From: Dactylosporangium aurantiacum
GTDB taxonomy: Bacteria; Actinomycetota; Actinomycetes; Mycobacteriales; Micromonosporaceae
DNA length: 64,000 nucleotides
Reading direction: 5' to 3'
Assembly (NCBI RefSeq): GCF_000716715.1
Contig: NZ_JNYJ01000009.1
Coordinates: 124,001-188,000, forward strand
Below the pieces are notes generated by a model. The model did not search any database. It had not been told where the DNA came from and was given only the letters and a program-made list of their open reading frames with translations. Below, one piece after another: positions 24,951 through 34,348 of the stretch (position 1 is its first letter; the number at the start of each line of letters is the position of its first letter). The translations under genes were made by a program, and so were the position numbers.

Positions 24951-26573
24951 GTGCGGCGGTACGGTGTGCCGGCCGGCATGATCGAGGCGGCCACGCAGCG
25001 GCGGTCCGCCGGCGACTGGCGCGGCGCGTGCCGGGCCGCGAACGTCGACGCCGGCGTCGACCTCGCCGCGGTCCGGCGCTCGCACGGCGCCGAGCTCGCC
25101 GCCCGGGTCGCCGACGACCTGGCACACCTCGTGCCGGACCTGCTGCGCTGGCACCTGCCGGCCGCCGCCGAGCCGGTCACCGCCACCGGCACGGTGACGG
25201 CACTGCGCCGGTACGAGGACGGCAGCGGACTGTTCGTGCGCACCGCGACCGCCTGGGACCAGCCGCAGCGGCTGCGGCTGCGCTTCGGCCCGCTCGACGC
25301 CGCCGACCTCGGCCACAGCCTGCACCTGTCCCCGGAGCGCTGGGACGACCGGCACACCACCGAGCTGCTGGCCCGCTGCGGCGGCCGGACCCGGCTGCCG
25401 TTCTTCACCGCCGACGGCACCCCGCTGCCGCCCGACCGGCTCGGCGGCGACGACCACGAGGGCCGCACCGAGCGGGTCGTGCGGCTGTTCCAGGCCGACC
25501 GGGCCGCGGAGGCGTGGACCGTGGCCGGGTTCACCGTCGACGCGCCCGCGTACCTGCTGCGCCACCCCCGGCCCGGCCTCACCATGCTCGCCGAACGGGC
25601 CCGGCACCTCGCCGCGGCCACCGGCAGCGACACGGTCACGGCGCCGCTGCCGTCGTGGTACGCGATGCTGCTCGACCGCCTCGACGGGCCCAGCCCCCGG
25701 GTGCGGGTCGTGCCGGCGCACGACGGCCTGCCGCCCGGGGTGCCGGTGCTGCCGTACGCCGCGCACCAGTGGCCCACGGTCCTGGACGACCTGCGCGGCG
25801 GCGCCCTCGACCCGGCGCAGCTGCACCCGCTCGCCGGCGCCGCGCTGTTCCCGGCCCGGGCCGCACCCACCATGCCGGCCCCCGCCCGGCTGCCGGGCCC
25901 GGTGGAGATCCGCTGCGGCGCCACGTGGCACGAGGTGGCCGTCCGCGACGGCGCGCTGCGGGTGCCGCACCCGCCGCAGGAGCTGACCCGGGAGCTGGCG
26001 CTGCACGCCCTCGCCCGCCGGGTCGAGCCGGGCTGCGCGGTCGCGGTGCAGGGCTGGCGCACCTGCGGCGGCTGGCTGCCGACCGCGCTGATCCAGCTGC
26101 GCAAGGAGGTGCTGGGGTACGTCATGCACGGCGAGGGCGGCACCGTCGAGGCGCTGCTGGATGCCGGCCTGGACCCGGCGCTGCTGGACCCGATGGGCCG
26201 GACCCTGCTGCACCTGCTGCCGTGGCTGTTCCCCGCCGACGCCCGGATGCGGGTCCTGGACCGGCTGCTCGCCGCGGGCCTGGACGCCGACGCCCGCGAC
26301 CGGCACGGCCGCACCCCGCTGCACTACGCCGTGCAGCGCGGCGCGCCGGCGGCGCTGATCCGCGCGCTGCTCGCCGCGGGTGCCGACCCGGCCCCGCCGG
26401 GCCCGCCGCTGCCGACCCTCGCCGCGGCGGCCCGCCGCGAGGAGGTGGCCGCGCTGCTGGCCGCGGCGGCGCCCCACCCGTCCGGTGACGGCCGGGGCGA
26501 CCACGGTCCGGCCGCGGAGGGCCGGGCGACCGACGGCCCGCCGGAAGGGCCCCGCCCTGAACCGCCGCGGTGA
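24951..26573 (+). CDS. Ankyrin-repeat protein
   Basis: A protein of about 540 residues. The first 390 residues are not a known domain; the last part has at least two ankyrin repeats (GMGR-type: LDPMGRTLLHLLPW and DRHGRTPLHYAVQRGAPAALIRALLAAGADP), then a proline-rich tail. Ankyrin repeats mediate protein contacts; bacterial examples with a long unique N-terminus are often effectors or immunity-like partners, but nothing here proves that. GTG 24951 is preceded by GGGGGAGGACGC; GTG 24966 and ATG 24978 are alternatives. It is divergent from the cupin operon. Confidence 0.75.
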   Translation: MRRYGVPAGMIEAATQRRSAGDWRGACRAANVDAGVDLAAVRRSHGAELAARVADDLAHLVPDLLRWHLPAAAEPVTATGTVTALRRYEDGSGLFVRTATAWDQPQRLRLRFGPLDAADLGHSLHLSPERWDDRHTTELLARCGGRTRLPFFTADGTPLPPDRLGGDDHEGRTERVVRLFQADRAAEAWTVAGFTVDAPAYLLRHPRPGLTMLAERARHLAAATGSDTVTAPLPSWYAMLLDRLDGPSPRVRVVPAHDGLPPGVPVLPYAAHQWPTVLDDLRGGALDPAQLHPLAGAALFPARAAPTMPAPARLPGPVEIRCGATWHEVAVRDGALRVPHPPQELTRELALHALARRVEPGCAVAVQGWRTCGGWLPTALIQLRKEVLGYVMHGEGGTVEALLDAGLDPALLDPMGRTLLHLLPWLFPADARMRVLDRLLAAGLDADARDRHGRTPLHYAVQRGAPAALIRALLAAGADPAPPGPPLPTLAAAARREEVAALLAAAAPHPSGDGRGDHGPAAEGRATDGPPEGPRPEPPR

Positions 26574-26655
26574 TCACTCCAGGGAGGCCGCTCGCCGCCG
26601 CGGAGGAACCCCGCGCTGACGGCGAACCCGGCCCGGACGGCGGCGGAGGACCGGG

Positions 26656-27276
26656 TCAGCAGCCGCCCTTGCCGAAGTCGAGCACGGCGCGGGCGGCGCC
26701 GCCCGGCCAGGTGACGTCGACGGCGAGGCAGGCGGGCTCGCGCAGGGCGAACCCGCCGGCGAACTCGACCACCGGCGGCGGGTCCGCGGCGTCACCGCAG
26801 GCGGCGAAGGTGACCGTGTCGTCCAGGCCGTTGCGGTACGTGAGCGCGGCGACCCCGCGCTGCGGTGCGGCGACCGTGACGGTGGCGGGCGTGCCGGGCC
26901 GCAGCCGCATCGCGACCTTGAACCGGCGCCAGCCCTGCCCGTCGGCGGCCCTGGCCGCGAACCCCGCCCGGTCACCCCACGCGTAGTCGAGCGGGGCGAA
27001 CACGGCCGGCCCCGCCGACGGTGCCGCGCGCCACGCCTCGTCGCCGAGCCCGACGCTGACCAGGCTCGCGCAGTCACGGTCGGCCGGCGTCGCGGCGGGA
27101 ACGGCAGTGGCGGGAGCGGCAGTGGCGGGCGCGGCAGTGGCGGGAGCGGCAGTGGCGGGCGCGGCAGTGGCGGAGGGGCCGGCGGTGGGATCGGTGGTGG
27201 CGGCCGGGCCGGTGGCGGTGCAGGCGGCGAGCAGCAGCGCGCCGGCGAGGGGCGCCGTGCGTGGCAGGACGGGCAT
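26656..27276 (-). CDS. Secreted lipoprotein of unknown function
   Basis: A 206-residue lipoprotein: signal peptide with lipobox (GALLLAACTA, cysteine at about residue 19) followed by an Ala-Pro-Thr linker made of a 15-base repeat, then a domain of about 150 residues with four cysteines that could form two disulfides (DCASL, FAACGD, EPACLAV, GKGGC). The domain is probably a beta-sandwich exposed on the outer face of the membrane. GGAGGTCACC lies nine bases before the ATG. It is divergent from the SDR gene. Confidence 0.72.
   Translation of the reverse strand: MPVLPRTAPLAGALLLAACTATGPAATTDPTAGPSATAAPATAAPATAAPATAAPATAVPAATPADRDCASLVSVGLGDEAWRAAPSAGPAVFAPLDYAWGDRAGFAARAADGQGWRRFKVAMRLRPGTPATVTVAAPQRGVAALTYRNGLDDTVTFAACGDAADPPPVVEFAGGFALREPACLAVDVTWPGGAARAVLDFGKGGC
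27103..27177. repeat. Five-copy 15-base repeat in the lipoprotein linker
   Basis: Units start at 27103, 27118, 27133, 27148 and 27163 (GGCAGTGGCGGGAGC alternating with GGCAGTGGCGGGCGC, last unit diverged). They encode Ala-Pro-Ala-Thr-Ala steps of the linker after the lipidated cysteine. Confidence 0.9.
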
Positions 27277-27372
27277 CGGCGGTGACCTCCGTGCGGTGTG
27301 CGTACCGTGGAGAATCACAGCAGAGCCGGCCGGTTCCCGCCGGCCGCGGGGACGGGACGTGAAGGTGGCGGC

Positions 27373-28134
27373 ATGTTCGACCTGACGGGCCGGCGGGCGC
27401 TGGTCACCGGCGCCGGGCACGGCATCGGCGCGGCGATCGCGGTGGCGCTCGCCGAGCACGGCGCCGACGTCGTCGTCCACTACGGGCACTCGGCCGGCCG
27501 GGCCGCCGCCGTGGTGGACCGCATCGCCGCCCTGGGCCGCCGGGCGGTGGCGCTGCCGGCCGACGTGACCGACACCGGGCAGGTCGACCGGCTCCTCGCC
27601 GAGGCCACCGGGCACCTCGGCGGCCTGGACGTCCTCGTGTGCAACGCCGGGCACCTGGTCGGCCGGGTCGCCGTGGGGGAGATGAGCGACGAGCACTTCG
27701 CGCGGGTCACCGACGTGAACCTCACCGCCACGTTCCGCACCGTCCGCGCGGCGCTGCCCGCCCTGCGCGCCGCCGGGTCGGGCCGGATCATCACGATGGC
27801 GTCGCTGGCCGCGCACAACGGCGGCGGCCCCGGCGCGGTCGCGTACGCCGCGGCGAAGGCCGGCGTCATCGGCCTCACCAAGGGCCTGGCGAAGGAGCTG
27901 GCACCGGACCGCATCACCGTCAACGCGCTCGCCCCGGGGTACATCGGCGACACCGACTTCCACGCGACCTTCAGCACCCCGCAGCGCCGCGCGGCGACCG
28001 TCGCCGCCCTGCCGGTCGGTCGGGGCGGCACCGCGGCCGAGGTCGCCGCCGCCGCCGTCTATCTCGCCTCGGCCGAGGCGGCGTTCGTCACCGGCACCAC
28101 CCTGGACGTCGACGGCGGTGCCGCGCCGCGCTGA
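27373..28134 (+). CDS. Short-chain dehydrogenase/reductase (FabG-like)
   Basis: A 253-residue classical SDR. The cofactor motif is TGAGHGIGAA, followed by NAGHLVG, the catalytic serine in IITMASLAAHNGG and the YAAAKAG Tyr/Lys pair; the C-terminus VTGTTLDVDGG is standard. It would reduce a ketone or oxidise an alcohol with NAD(P)(H). The ATG follows GAAGGTGG. It is the plus-strand partner of the neighbouring methyltransferase/ligase genes and may belong with the SARP-P450 locus, though it converges with them. Confidence 0.87.
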   Translation: MFDLTGRRALVTGAGHGIGAAIAVALAEHGADVVVHYGHSAGRAAAVVDRIAALGRRAVALPADVTDTGQVDRLLAEATGHLGGLDVLVCNAGHLVGRVAVGEMSDEHFARVTDVNLTATFRTVRAALPALRAAGSGRIITMASLAAHNGGGPGAVAYAAAKAGVIGLTKGLAKELAPDRITVNALAPGYIGDTDFHATFSTPQRRAATVAALPVGRGGTAAEVAAAAVYLASAEAAFVTGTTLDVDGGAAPR

Positions 28135-28151
28135 CGGCCGTTCAGCCCGCG

Positions 28152-29411
28152 TCAGTCCGCGGCCGGGTCGGTGCGCCGTCGGGCGTGGCACAGCACGATG
28201 CCGCCGTAGCCGTGCGCCGCCTGCTGGGGCACCTGCCGGACCTCGATCGCCGGGGGCGCGAAGTCGGGGCGCAGGACCGCCCGCAGGTCGTGCTCGTCGA
28301 CGTCGGCGCTCGGAAACGACCGTCCGGCGACGGTGTAGCCGCGGCAGCGGCGCAGCGCCGCGGTCACGAACAGCCCGCCGGGCTCGACGAGCCCGCCGAT
28401 GTGCCGCATGAACCGTGCCCAGGTCGCGCGGTCGGCGGTCGCGGAGTCGGCGCAGTAGGCGCTGACCACGGTCGCGTACCGCGACGGCAGGGGACGGGGC
28501 CGCGCCGCGTCGACCTCGACCAGGTCGGTGATCTTCTTGCGGGTGAGCTCCTCCCGCGCGGTGACCTCCTCGTCGGTCGGCTCGGCGTCGCCCTCGCAGC
28601 GCAGGGTGTACCGGACGAACGGCCGCCAGTCGTGGGCGCGCGGGTCCCGGTCCAGCCACCGCCGGATCTGCGCCAGGTTCCCCGGCAGGTAGTCGCCGAG
28701 GTGCAGCTCGGAGGCGGTCTCGGCGGCCGCGAACACGTGGTGCAGGGTCGGCCCGACGCCGAAGAACAGCACCGGCCGGTCGCGCTCGGCGCCGCGCAGC
28801 GCGTCGACCAGGAACGCGATGGTGGCGACCTCGTCCGGCTCGACCGTGCGGTAGTAGCCGTTTAGGTACGCCGCCGGGTCCCAGTCCGTGTCGAACGACG
28901 CGTACCGGCGCCGCCGCAGGAACGCCCGGGTGAGGCGGGCCAGGCCGTACTCGTAGCCGGCGGCGCCGAGGTTCGCCCCGGCCAGGAACAGCATCGCCCC
29001 GGTGGCGGTGACCGGGTCGGTGAGCGCCGCCGCGCCGAAGGCACCCGCGTAGTAGGGGACCTCCTTGGCGACCTCGGTCGCGGTGTACCCGGCGGCGGCC
29101 GCGACCCGCGCCGCCCGCGGGCCGGTGCGGTGGCGGCGCGCGAGGTCGTGCGCCGCCTTCGACAGCACGTTCGTGCTGGTCCCGGTCGCCGTGAGCAGCG
29201 CCTGGTTGGCGCGCAGGTTCGACCGAAGGCCCCAGGCCCAGACCGCGTAGCTGCCGGCGAGCACCGCCAGCGCCCACCGGGGGCCGAGGTCGCCGAGGAC
29301 GCCGGAGGCGACCACCGCCACCCCGGCCGCCGTCGCCGTGGCGTCCAGCGCGTACGCCGACGCGACCGTCGCGGCGAGGCTGACCACCCAGGCGCGCGCC
29401 CCGCCGGTCAC
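28152..29411 (-). CDS. Membrane-anchored NNMT/PNMT/TEMT-like N-methyltransferase
   Basis: A 419-residue fusion. The first 150 residues contain about four membrane helices (VVSLAATVASAYALDATATA, WALAVLAGSYAVWAWGL, and a pair around residues 118-150). The rest matches the nicotinamide/phenylethanolamine N-methyltransferase family: YASFDTDWDPAAYLNGYYRT, the SAM site VLFFGVGPTLHHV, then LHLGDYLPGNLAQIRRWLDR and HDWRPFVRYTL. Canonical members are soluble, so the membrane N-terminus is unusual; the substrate may be lipophilic. The ATG overlaps the stop of the acyl-CoA ligase gene, so the two are translated together. Confidence 0.82.
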   Translation of the reverse strand: MTGGARAWVVSLAATVASAYALDATATAAGVAVVASGVLGDLGPRWALAVLAGSYAVWAWGLRSNLRANQALLTATGTSTNVLSKAAHDLARRHRTGPRAARVAAAAGYTATEVAKEVPYYAGAFGAAALTDPVTATGAMLFLAGANLGAAGYEYGLARLTRAFLRRRRYASFDTDWDPAAYLNGYYRTVEPDEVATIAFLVDALRGAERDRPVLFFGVGPTLHHVFAAAETASELHLGDYLPGNLAQIRRWLDRDPRAHDWRPFVRYTLRCEGDAEPTDEEVTAREELTRKKITDLVEVDAARPRPLPSRYATVVSAYCADSATADRATWARFMRHIGGLVEPGGLFVTAALRRCRGYTVAGRSFPSADVDEHDLRAVLRPDFAPPAIEVRQVPQQAAHGYGGIVLCHARRRTDPAAD

Positions 29412-30955
29412 CGCGGTGCCCGTTCGGCCTCGGCGAGCAGCCGGCGCAGCGGCTTGCCCGTGGGCGAGCGGGGGACGGCCGGGATGACGGTGACGGCGGC
29501 GAGCCGCTTGAACGGGGCGACCCGCTCCGCCACGTACCGCAGCAGCTCCTCGGCGTCCACGGGCGAGCGCAGCACCACGTGGGCGACCGGCACCTCACCG
29601 GCGTCCGGGTCGGGCCGGGGGACCACGACGGCGTCGGCGACCGCCGGGTGCGTGCACAGCAGCTGCTCCAGCTCGGCCGGCGGCACCTGCTGGCCGCGGT
29701 ACTTGATCAGCTCCTTGAGCCGGTCGACGACGTACACGTGGCCGTCGTCGTCGACGTGCCCCAGGTCGCCGGTGTGCAGCCAGCCGTCGGCGTCGAGGGT
29801 CGCCGCGGTCTCCTGCGGCCGGCCGCGGTAGCCGCGCATCAGCTGCGGGCCGCGGACCCACAGCTCACCGGTGCGGCCGGGGCCGAGGTCGGCGCCGGTG
29901 CCCGGGTCGACGACGCGGACCTCGGTGCCGGGCAGCGGCCGGCCGACCGACCCGCGCCGCGGCGCCCGCGGGTCGCCGACGGCGATGAGGGCGGTGGTCT
30001 CGGTCATGCCCAGCCCCTGGCTGACGCCGCACCCGAGCCGCTGCGCGCAGCGCTGCTCGGTGGCGGCGTCCAACGGTGCCGCGCCGACCCCGACGTTGCG
30101 CAGCGACGACAGGTCGAAGCGGTCGACGAGCGGGTGCCCGGCCAGCGCCCGGACCACCGGCGGCACCACGATCGTCAGGGTCACCCGCCGGTCCTGGATC
30201 GCGCGCAGGAACGGCTCGAGGTCGAAGCGGGGCAGGGTCACCACGGTCGCCCCGGCCGCCAGACCACCCGTCATCAGCAGGTTGAGCCCGATCACGTGGC
30301 AGAACGGCGCGACCGCGAGCACGACGTCGTCCTCGGTGAAGTCGAGCACCGCCAGGGCCTGCCGCACGTTGGCGACCACGGCGGCGTGGGTCAGCTCGAC
30401 CCCCTTCGCCAGGCCGCTGGTGCCGCTGGAGTACGGCAGCGCGGCGACGGCCCGGTCCTGGCCGGCGACGGCGGTCGCCGGCGGGTGGTCGTGCTCGACC
30501 AGGGCGCCGAACGTGCCCCCGAACACCAGCACCTCCTCGACGCCCGCGCGCCGCGCCGCCTCGGCGGCCGGCTCCAGCAGCGGCGCCTCGGTGACCAGCA
30601 GCCGCGCGCCGGCGTCGGCGAGCCGGGTGGCCAGCTCCGCGACGGTCAGCGACGGGTCGGAGCCGGTGGCGGTGCCGCCGGCGGCCATCGCGCCGTACAC
30701 GGCCAGGGCGTAGTCCGGCCGGTTCGTGCTGTGCACGGCCAGGACGTCACCCGGCCCGAAGCCGCGCGCGGCCAGCGCGGCGGCGACCCGCTCGACCCCG
30801 CGGGCGAGCGCGGCGTAGGTGATCACGTCGCCGGTGGCGGCGTCCAGCAGGGCCGGCTTGCCGGCGAGCCGGGCGGCGTGCCGCAGGACGAGCTGGTGCA
30901 CGGCGGCGACCTCGACCTCGGGCGGTCCGGCGGGCACGGTAGGGACGGCTGACAT
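29408..30955 (-). CDS. Acyl-/aryl-CoA ligase (4-coumarate-CoA ligase-like)
   Basis: A 515-residue AMP-forming ligase of the ANL superfamily. The P-loop is PYSSGTSGLAKGVELTH, the adenylate motif QGLGMTETTALIA, the hinge region LHTGDLGHVDDDGHVYVVDR with KELIKYRGQQV, and the catalytic C-terminal lysine in SPTGKPLRR. It activates a carboxylic acid as an acyl-adenylate and transfers it to CoA. ATG 30955 follows AAGGAG. It is the first gene of a two-gene operon with the methyltransferase and is divergent from the SARP gene with about 130 bases between, a natural place for SARP sites. Confidence 0.87.
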   Translation of the reverse strand: MSAVPTVPAGPPEVEVAAVHQLVLRHAARLAGKPALLDAATGDVITYAALARGVERVAAALAARGFGPGDVLAVHSTNRPDYALAVYGAMAAGGTATGSDPSLTVAELATRLADAGARLLVTEAPLLEPAAEAARRAGVEEVLVFGGTFGALVEHDHPPATAVAGQDRAVAALPYSSGTSGLAKGVELTHAAVVANVRQALAVLDFTEDDVVLAVAPFCHVIGLNLLMTGGLAAGATVVTLPRFDLEPFLRAIQDRRVTLTIVVPPVVRALAGHPLVDRFDLSSLRNVGVGAAPLDAATEQRCAQRLGCGVSQGLGMTETTALIAVGDPRAPRRGSVGRPLPGTEVRVVDPGTGADLGPGRTGELWVRGPQLMRGYRGRPQETAATLDADGWLHTGDLGHVDDDGHVYVVDRLKELIKYRGQQVPPAELEQLLCTHPAVADAVVVPRPDPDAGEVPVAHVVLRSPVDAEELLRYVAERVAPFKRLAAVTVIPAVPRSPTGKPLRRLLAEAERAPR

Positions 30956-31085
30956 GGTGGCTCCTTCGACTCGGGTCCTCGGTGCGGTGCGGGGACCGTA
31001 GGCGGCGGAGCGTGTGCGCGACGTTTCCCCATCGTGTGCGGGGCGTCGCACGCGATATGGTGCTGTGCGACGACGGCGGGTGGCG

Positions 31086-34000
31086 ATGACGGAGCGACGG
31101 CTCACGGTGCACGTGCTCGGCCGCGCCGACCTCGCCCTGGGCGGGCACCCACTGACGGACCTCGCCTCGGTCAAGGCGTCGGCGCTGCTGATCTACCTGT
31201 CCGTGACCGGCACCGCGCACCCCCGCTCGGCCCTCGCCGGGCTGCTGTGGAGCGACCTGCCGGAGGCGACCGCCCGGGCCAACCTGCGCCTGGTGCTGAC
31301 CAAGCTGCGCCGGGTCGTGCCCGACCACCTCGACGTGACCAGGCAGCGCGTCGCGGTCACCGGCGTGTGGGTCGACGCGGTCGAGGTCGCCCGGGCGGTC
31401 ACCGCACCGGGGCTCGACGACGCCGCGGTGCGGCTGTGCCGGGGCGAGTTCCTGCATGGTTTCGACGTGCCGGGCGCCGCGCTGTTCGACGACTGGGTGG
31501 CCGCGCGCCGGGCCGAGGCCCGCACCGACATGCTGGCGCTGCTGGACCGCGCCGTCCGGCAGGCCCGCGACCGGGCCGACCCGGCCGCCGGTGTCGAGGC
31601 CGCCCGCCGCATGCTCGACGTCGACCGGCTGCACGAGGAGGCGCACCGCACCCTGATGTGGTTCCTCGCCGCCGGTGGGCAGCGTGCCGCCGCCGTCGCC
31701 CAGTACGAGACCTGCCGGTACCTGCTCGGTGAGGAACTCGGGGTCGACCCGTCGGCGGCGACGACCGCCCTGCGCGACGAGATCGCCGGTGCCGCCGAGG
31801 CGCCGCCACCGGTGCCCCCGCAACCGCCGGCTCCCGCACCGCCCAGGCCGCTGACCGCGCTCATCGGCCGGGCCGCCGAGCTGGCCCGGCTGCACCGGCT
31901 CCTCGACGACCCCGCGTGCCGCCTGGCGACGCTGATCGGGCCGGGCGGCGTCGGCAAGACCCGCCTCGCCGTCGAGCTCGCCGACGCCCGGCGGGACCGC
32001 CGCCGCCACGGCGTGGTGTTCGTGTCGTTCGCCGGCCTCGGCGCCGGCACCGGCACTGACGCCGACGTCGTGGTCGCCGGCCTCGCCGCCGCGTTCGGCG
32101 TCGGCCTCACCGTGCCGCGCGACCCGCTGGACCTGCTCGTCGACCACGTCCGCGGGCGGGAGCTGCTGCTGGTGCTGGACAACCTGGAGCACCTGCCCGG
32201 TGCCGCCGCCCCGATCGCGGCGCTGCTGCGCCGGGCCCCGGGCGTGCAGCTGCTGGCGACCTCGCGCCGCCCGCTCGGCCTCGGCGTGGAGTGGCTCGTC
32301 GAGGTGCCCGGCCTGCCGTTCCCGCCGGCCGGTGCGGGCGGCGCGGCGGCCGGCTATGCGGCCGTGCAGCTGTTCCAGGAGCGGGCGCGGCTGCTGCGCC
32401 CGGGCGTCGAGGCCGACGTCGAGGGCATCGCCCGGATCTGCCGCCTGGTCGCCGGCCTGCCCCTGGCGATCGAGCTGGCCGCCCGCTGGGTCCGCTCCGC
32501 CGCCCCCGGCGTCATCGCCGACCGGCTCGCCCACGGCCTCGAACTGCTGGAGACCGGCGCACCCGACGTGGAGCCACGGCACCGCAGCATCCGCTCGGTG
32601 ATCGACGCGTCCATGCGGCTGCTCACCGAGGAGGAACGCCGCGCCCTGCGCCGGCTGTCGGTGCAGCACGGCTTCGACCTGGCCGCCGCCGAGGCCGTGG
32701 CGGACGCCGGCCTGCCGCTGCTCGCCGGCCTCATCGACCAGTCACTGATCACCGCCGGGCCCGACGGGCGGTACGCGATGCACGAGCTGCTGCGCCAGTA
32801 CGCCGCCGGACGGCTCGCCGAGGACCCCGCCGAGGAGGCGGAGACCCGCCGCCGCCACGCCGTGCACTACGACGCGCTGCTCACCGCCGAGCCGGCCGGC
32901 GTGCCCGCGCTGGACGCGGCGAACCTGCGCGCCGCCGGCGAGTGGTTCACCGCCACCGCCGACCCCGACGCGCTCGACGCCCACCTGCGGCGCGTGTGGA
33001 TCGTGTACCGGCGGGCCGGCTGGTTCCGCGAGGCGCAGGCGGTCATCGGCACCGCCCTGCGCCGGCCGGACGTGCCGGAGCTGTACCGCGGCCGCTGGCA
33101 CCGGCTGCTCGGCGAGGCCCACCAGCAGCTCGGCGAGGCGGGCGCCGCCCGGCAGGAGTTCGAACGGGCGCTGGCCGTCCTCGGTGCCCCGGTCCCCGGC
33201 TCGGGCGGGGGCCTGCTCGCGATGCTCGTGGTGCAGTTCGCCCGCCGCCTGCGCCCCGGCACCCCCGCCCCGGCCGGCGGGCGCCGCCGCGAGGTCCACC
33301 AGGAGCGCGCCGCCACGTGTTTCGCGATCAACGAGGTGTACTGGGTCCTCGACGAGCACCGGCTGATGCTGCCCGTCTCGCTGCTGGGGCTCAACGACGT
33401 CGAACGGTCCGGCGACGCGGACCTGACCGCGCTGATCCGCGCCGGCCACGGCATGATCGTCGGCAGCCTCGGGCTGCGCCGTCTCGCCCGCCGCCACCTC
33501 GCCCTCGCCGTCGCCACCGCCGAGCGGCGCGGCGAACCCGTCGTCGCCTGCTGGCTCGGCATCGTCGGCGGCCTGCACTGGACCGGGGTCGCCGACTGGG
33601 CCGCGGTCGACGCGGCCGCCGCCCGGGCCCTGGCGCGGCCCGCCGCGCCGCTGCACCGCTGGGCCGACGACGTCCGCCTGGTCGCCGGCGTGGCCCAGCA
33701 CCTCACCGGCCGGCACGCCGAGGCGGTCGCCGCCGCGGCCGAGTGCGTGGCGGCCGGGCGCGAGCGCCGCGACCCGGTCGTGCACCTGTGGGGCCTGCTG
33801 CTGCTCATCGAGGCGACCCTGCGCGCCGACCCGGCCGACCCCGCGCTCGACGGGTGGCTGCTGGAGGCGTCCGCGCTGCTGCCGCACGCGGCGACGGTCG
33901 ACGCCGCCCGGTGCCACACGGCCGCCGCCCGGGCGCACCTGGCCGCCGGCCGGCGTGAGCAGGCGTGGCAGGCGGTGCGCACCGCCGACCGGCTCCTCGG

Positions 34001-34328
34001 CCCGCGACCGGCGCGGGCGCAGTACGGCCTGGACGCCCACGCCGGCGTCGCCGAGGTGTGCCAGGCCCTGCTCGACGACGGCGGCGACGTGCCCGCCGAG
34101 CTGCGCCGGGTCGAGGCCACCGCGGTGCGGCGGTTGCGCCGGTACGCCCGCAGGTACCCGATGGCCGGCCCCAGGGCGCTGCTCGTGCTGGGCCGGCACC
34201 TCGCGCTGCGCGGGCGGACCCGGGCCGCCCGCCGGGCCTGGTCCCGCGCCGCGCGGGACGCCGAGCGGCTGCGGATGCCGCCGGAGGCGGCCCGGGCCGC
34301 CGACCTGCGCGGGTCGGCGCCGCCGTGA
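31086..34328 (+). CDS. SARP/AfsR-type transcriptional regulator with NB-ARC ATPase
   Basis: About 1080 residues. The N-terminal 95 residues are an OmpR-like winged helix (LTVHVLGRADLALGGHPL), followed by the bacterial activation domain (BTAD) to about residue 240, then an STAND/NB-ARC ATPase with Walker A LIGPGGVGKTRLA near residue 284 and Walker B ELLLVLDNLEH, and a helical TPR-like C-terminal half. This is the AfsR layout used by regulators of antibiotic clusters. ATG 31086 is chosen; several GTGs upstream are possible. Divergent from the ligase/methyltransferase operon and followed 20 bases later by a P450. Confidence 0.85.
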   Translation: MTERRLTVHVLGRADLALGGHPLTDLASVKASALLIYLSVTGTAHPRSALAGLLWSDLPEATARANLRLVLTKLRRVVPDHLDVTRQRVAVTGVWVDAVEVARAVTAPGLDDAAVRLCRGEFLHGFDVPGAALFDDWVAARRAEARTDMLALLDRAVRQARDRADPAAGVEAARRMLDVDRLHEEAHRTLMWFLAAGGQRAAAVAQYETCRYLLGEELGVDPSAATTALRDEIAGAAEAPPPVPPQPPAPAPPRPLTALIGRAAELARLHRLLDDPACRLATLIGPGGVGKTRLAVELADARRDRRRHGVVFVSFAGLGAGTGTDADVVVAGLAAAFGVGLTVPRDPLDLLVDHVRGRELLLVLDNLEHLPGAAAPIAALLRRAPGVQLLATSRRPLGLGVEWLVEVPGLPFPPAGAGGAAAGYAAVQLFQERARLLRPGVEADVEGIARICRLVAGLPLAIELAARWVRSAAPGVIADRLAHGLELLETGAPDVEPRHRSIRSVIDASMRLLTEEERRALRRLSVQHGFDLAAAEAVADAGLPLLAGLIDQSLITAGPDGRYAMHELLRQYAAGRLAEDPAEEAETRRRHAVHYDALLTAEPAGVPALDAANLRAAGEWFTATADPDALDAHLRRVWIVYRRAGWFREAQAVIGTALRRPDVPELYRGRWHRLLGEAHQQLGEAGAARQEFERALAVLGAPVPGSGGGLLAMLVVQFARRLRPGTPAPAGGRRREVHQERAATCFAINEVYWVLDEHRLMLPVSLLGLNDVERSGDADLTALIRAGHGMIVGSLGLRRLARRHLALAVATAERRGEPVVACWLGIVGGLHWTGVADWAAVDAAAARALARPAAPLHRWADDVRLVAGVAQHLTGRHAEAVAAAAECVAAGRERRDPVVHLWGLLLLIEATLRADPADPALDGWLLEASALLPHAATVDAARCHTAAARAHLAAGRREQAWQAVRTADRLLGPRPARAQYGLDAHAGVAEVCQALLDDGGDVPAELRRVEATAVRRLRRYARRYPMAGPRALLVLGRHLALRGRTRAARRAWSRAARDAERLRMPPEAARAADLRGSAPP

Positions 34329-34336
34329 CGCCCGCC

Positions 34337-34342
34337 TAAAGT
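34337..34342 (+). promoter_or_regulatory. -10 box TAAAGT of the P450 gene
   Basis: TAAAGT, six bases, then the ATG at 34349. It indicates that the P450 has its own leaderless promoter after the SARP gene. Confidence 0.45.
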
Positions 34343-34348
34343 GGGCGA

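Noticed and set aside
26656..29598. 980-codon minus-strand frame covering the lipoprotein, SDR and methyltransferase regions
   Set aside because: Only its last 206 codons (lipoprotein) look like a protein; the rest is shadow of the SDR and methyltransferase genes.
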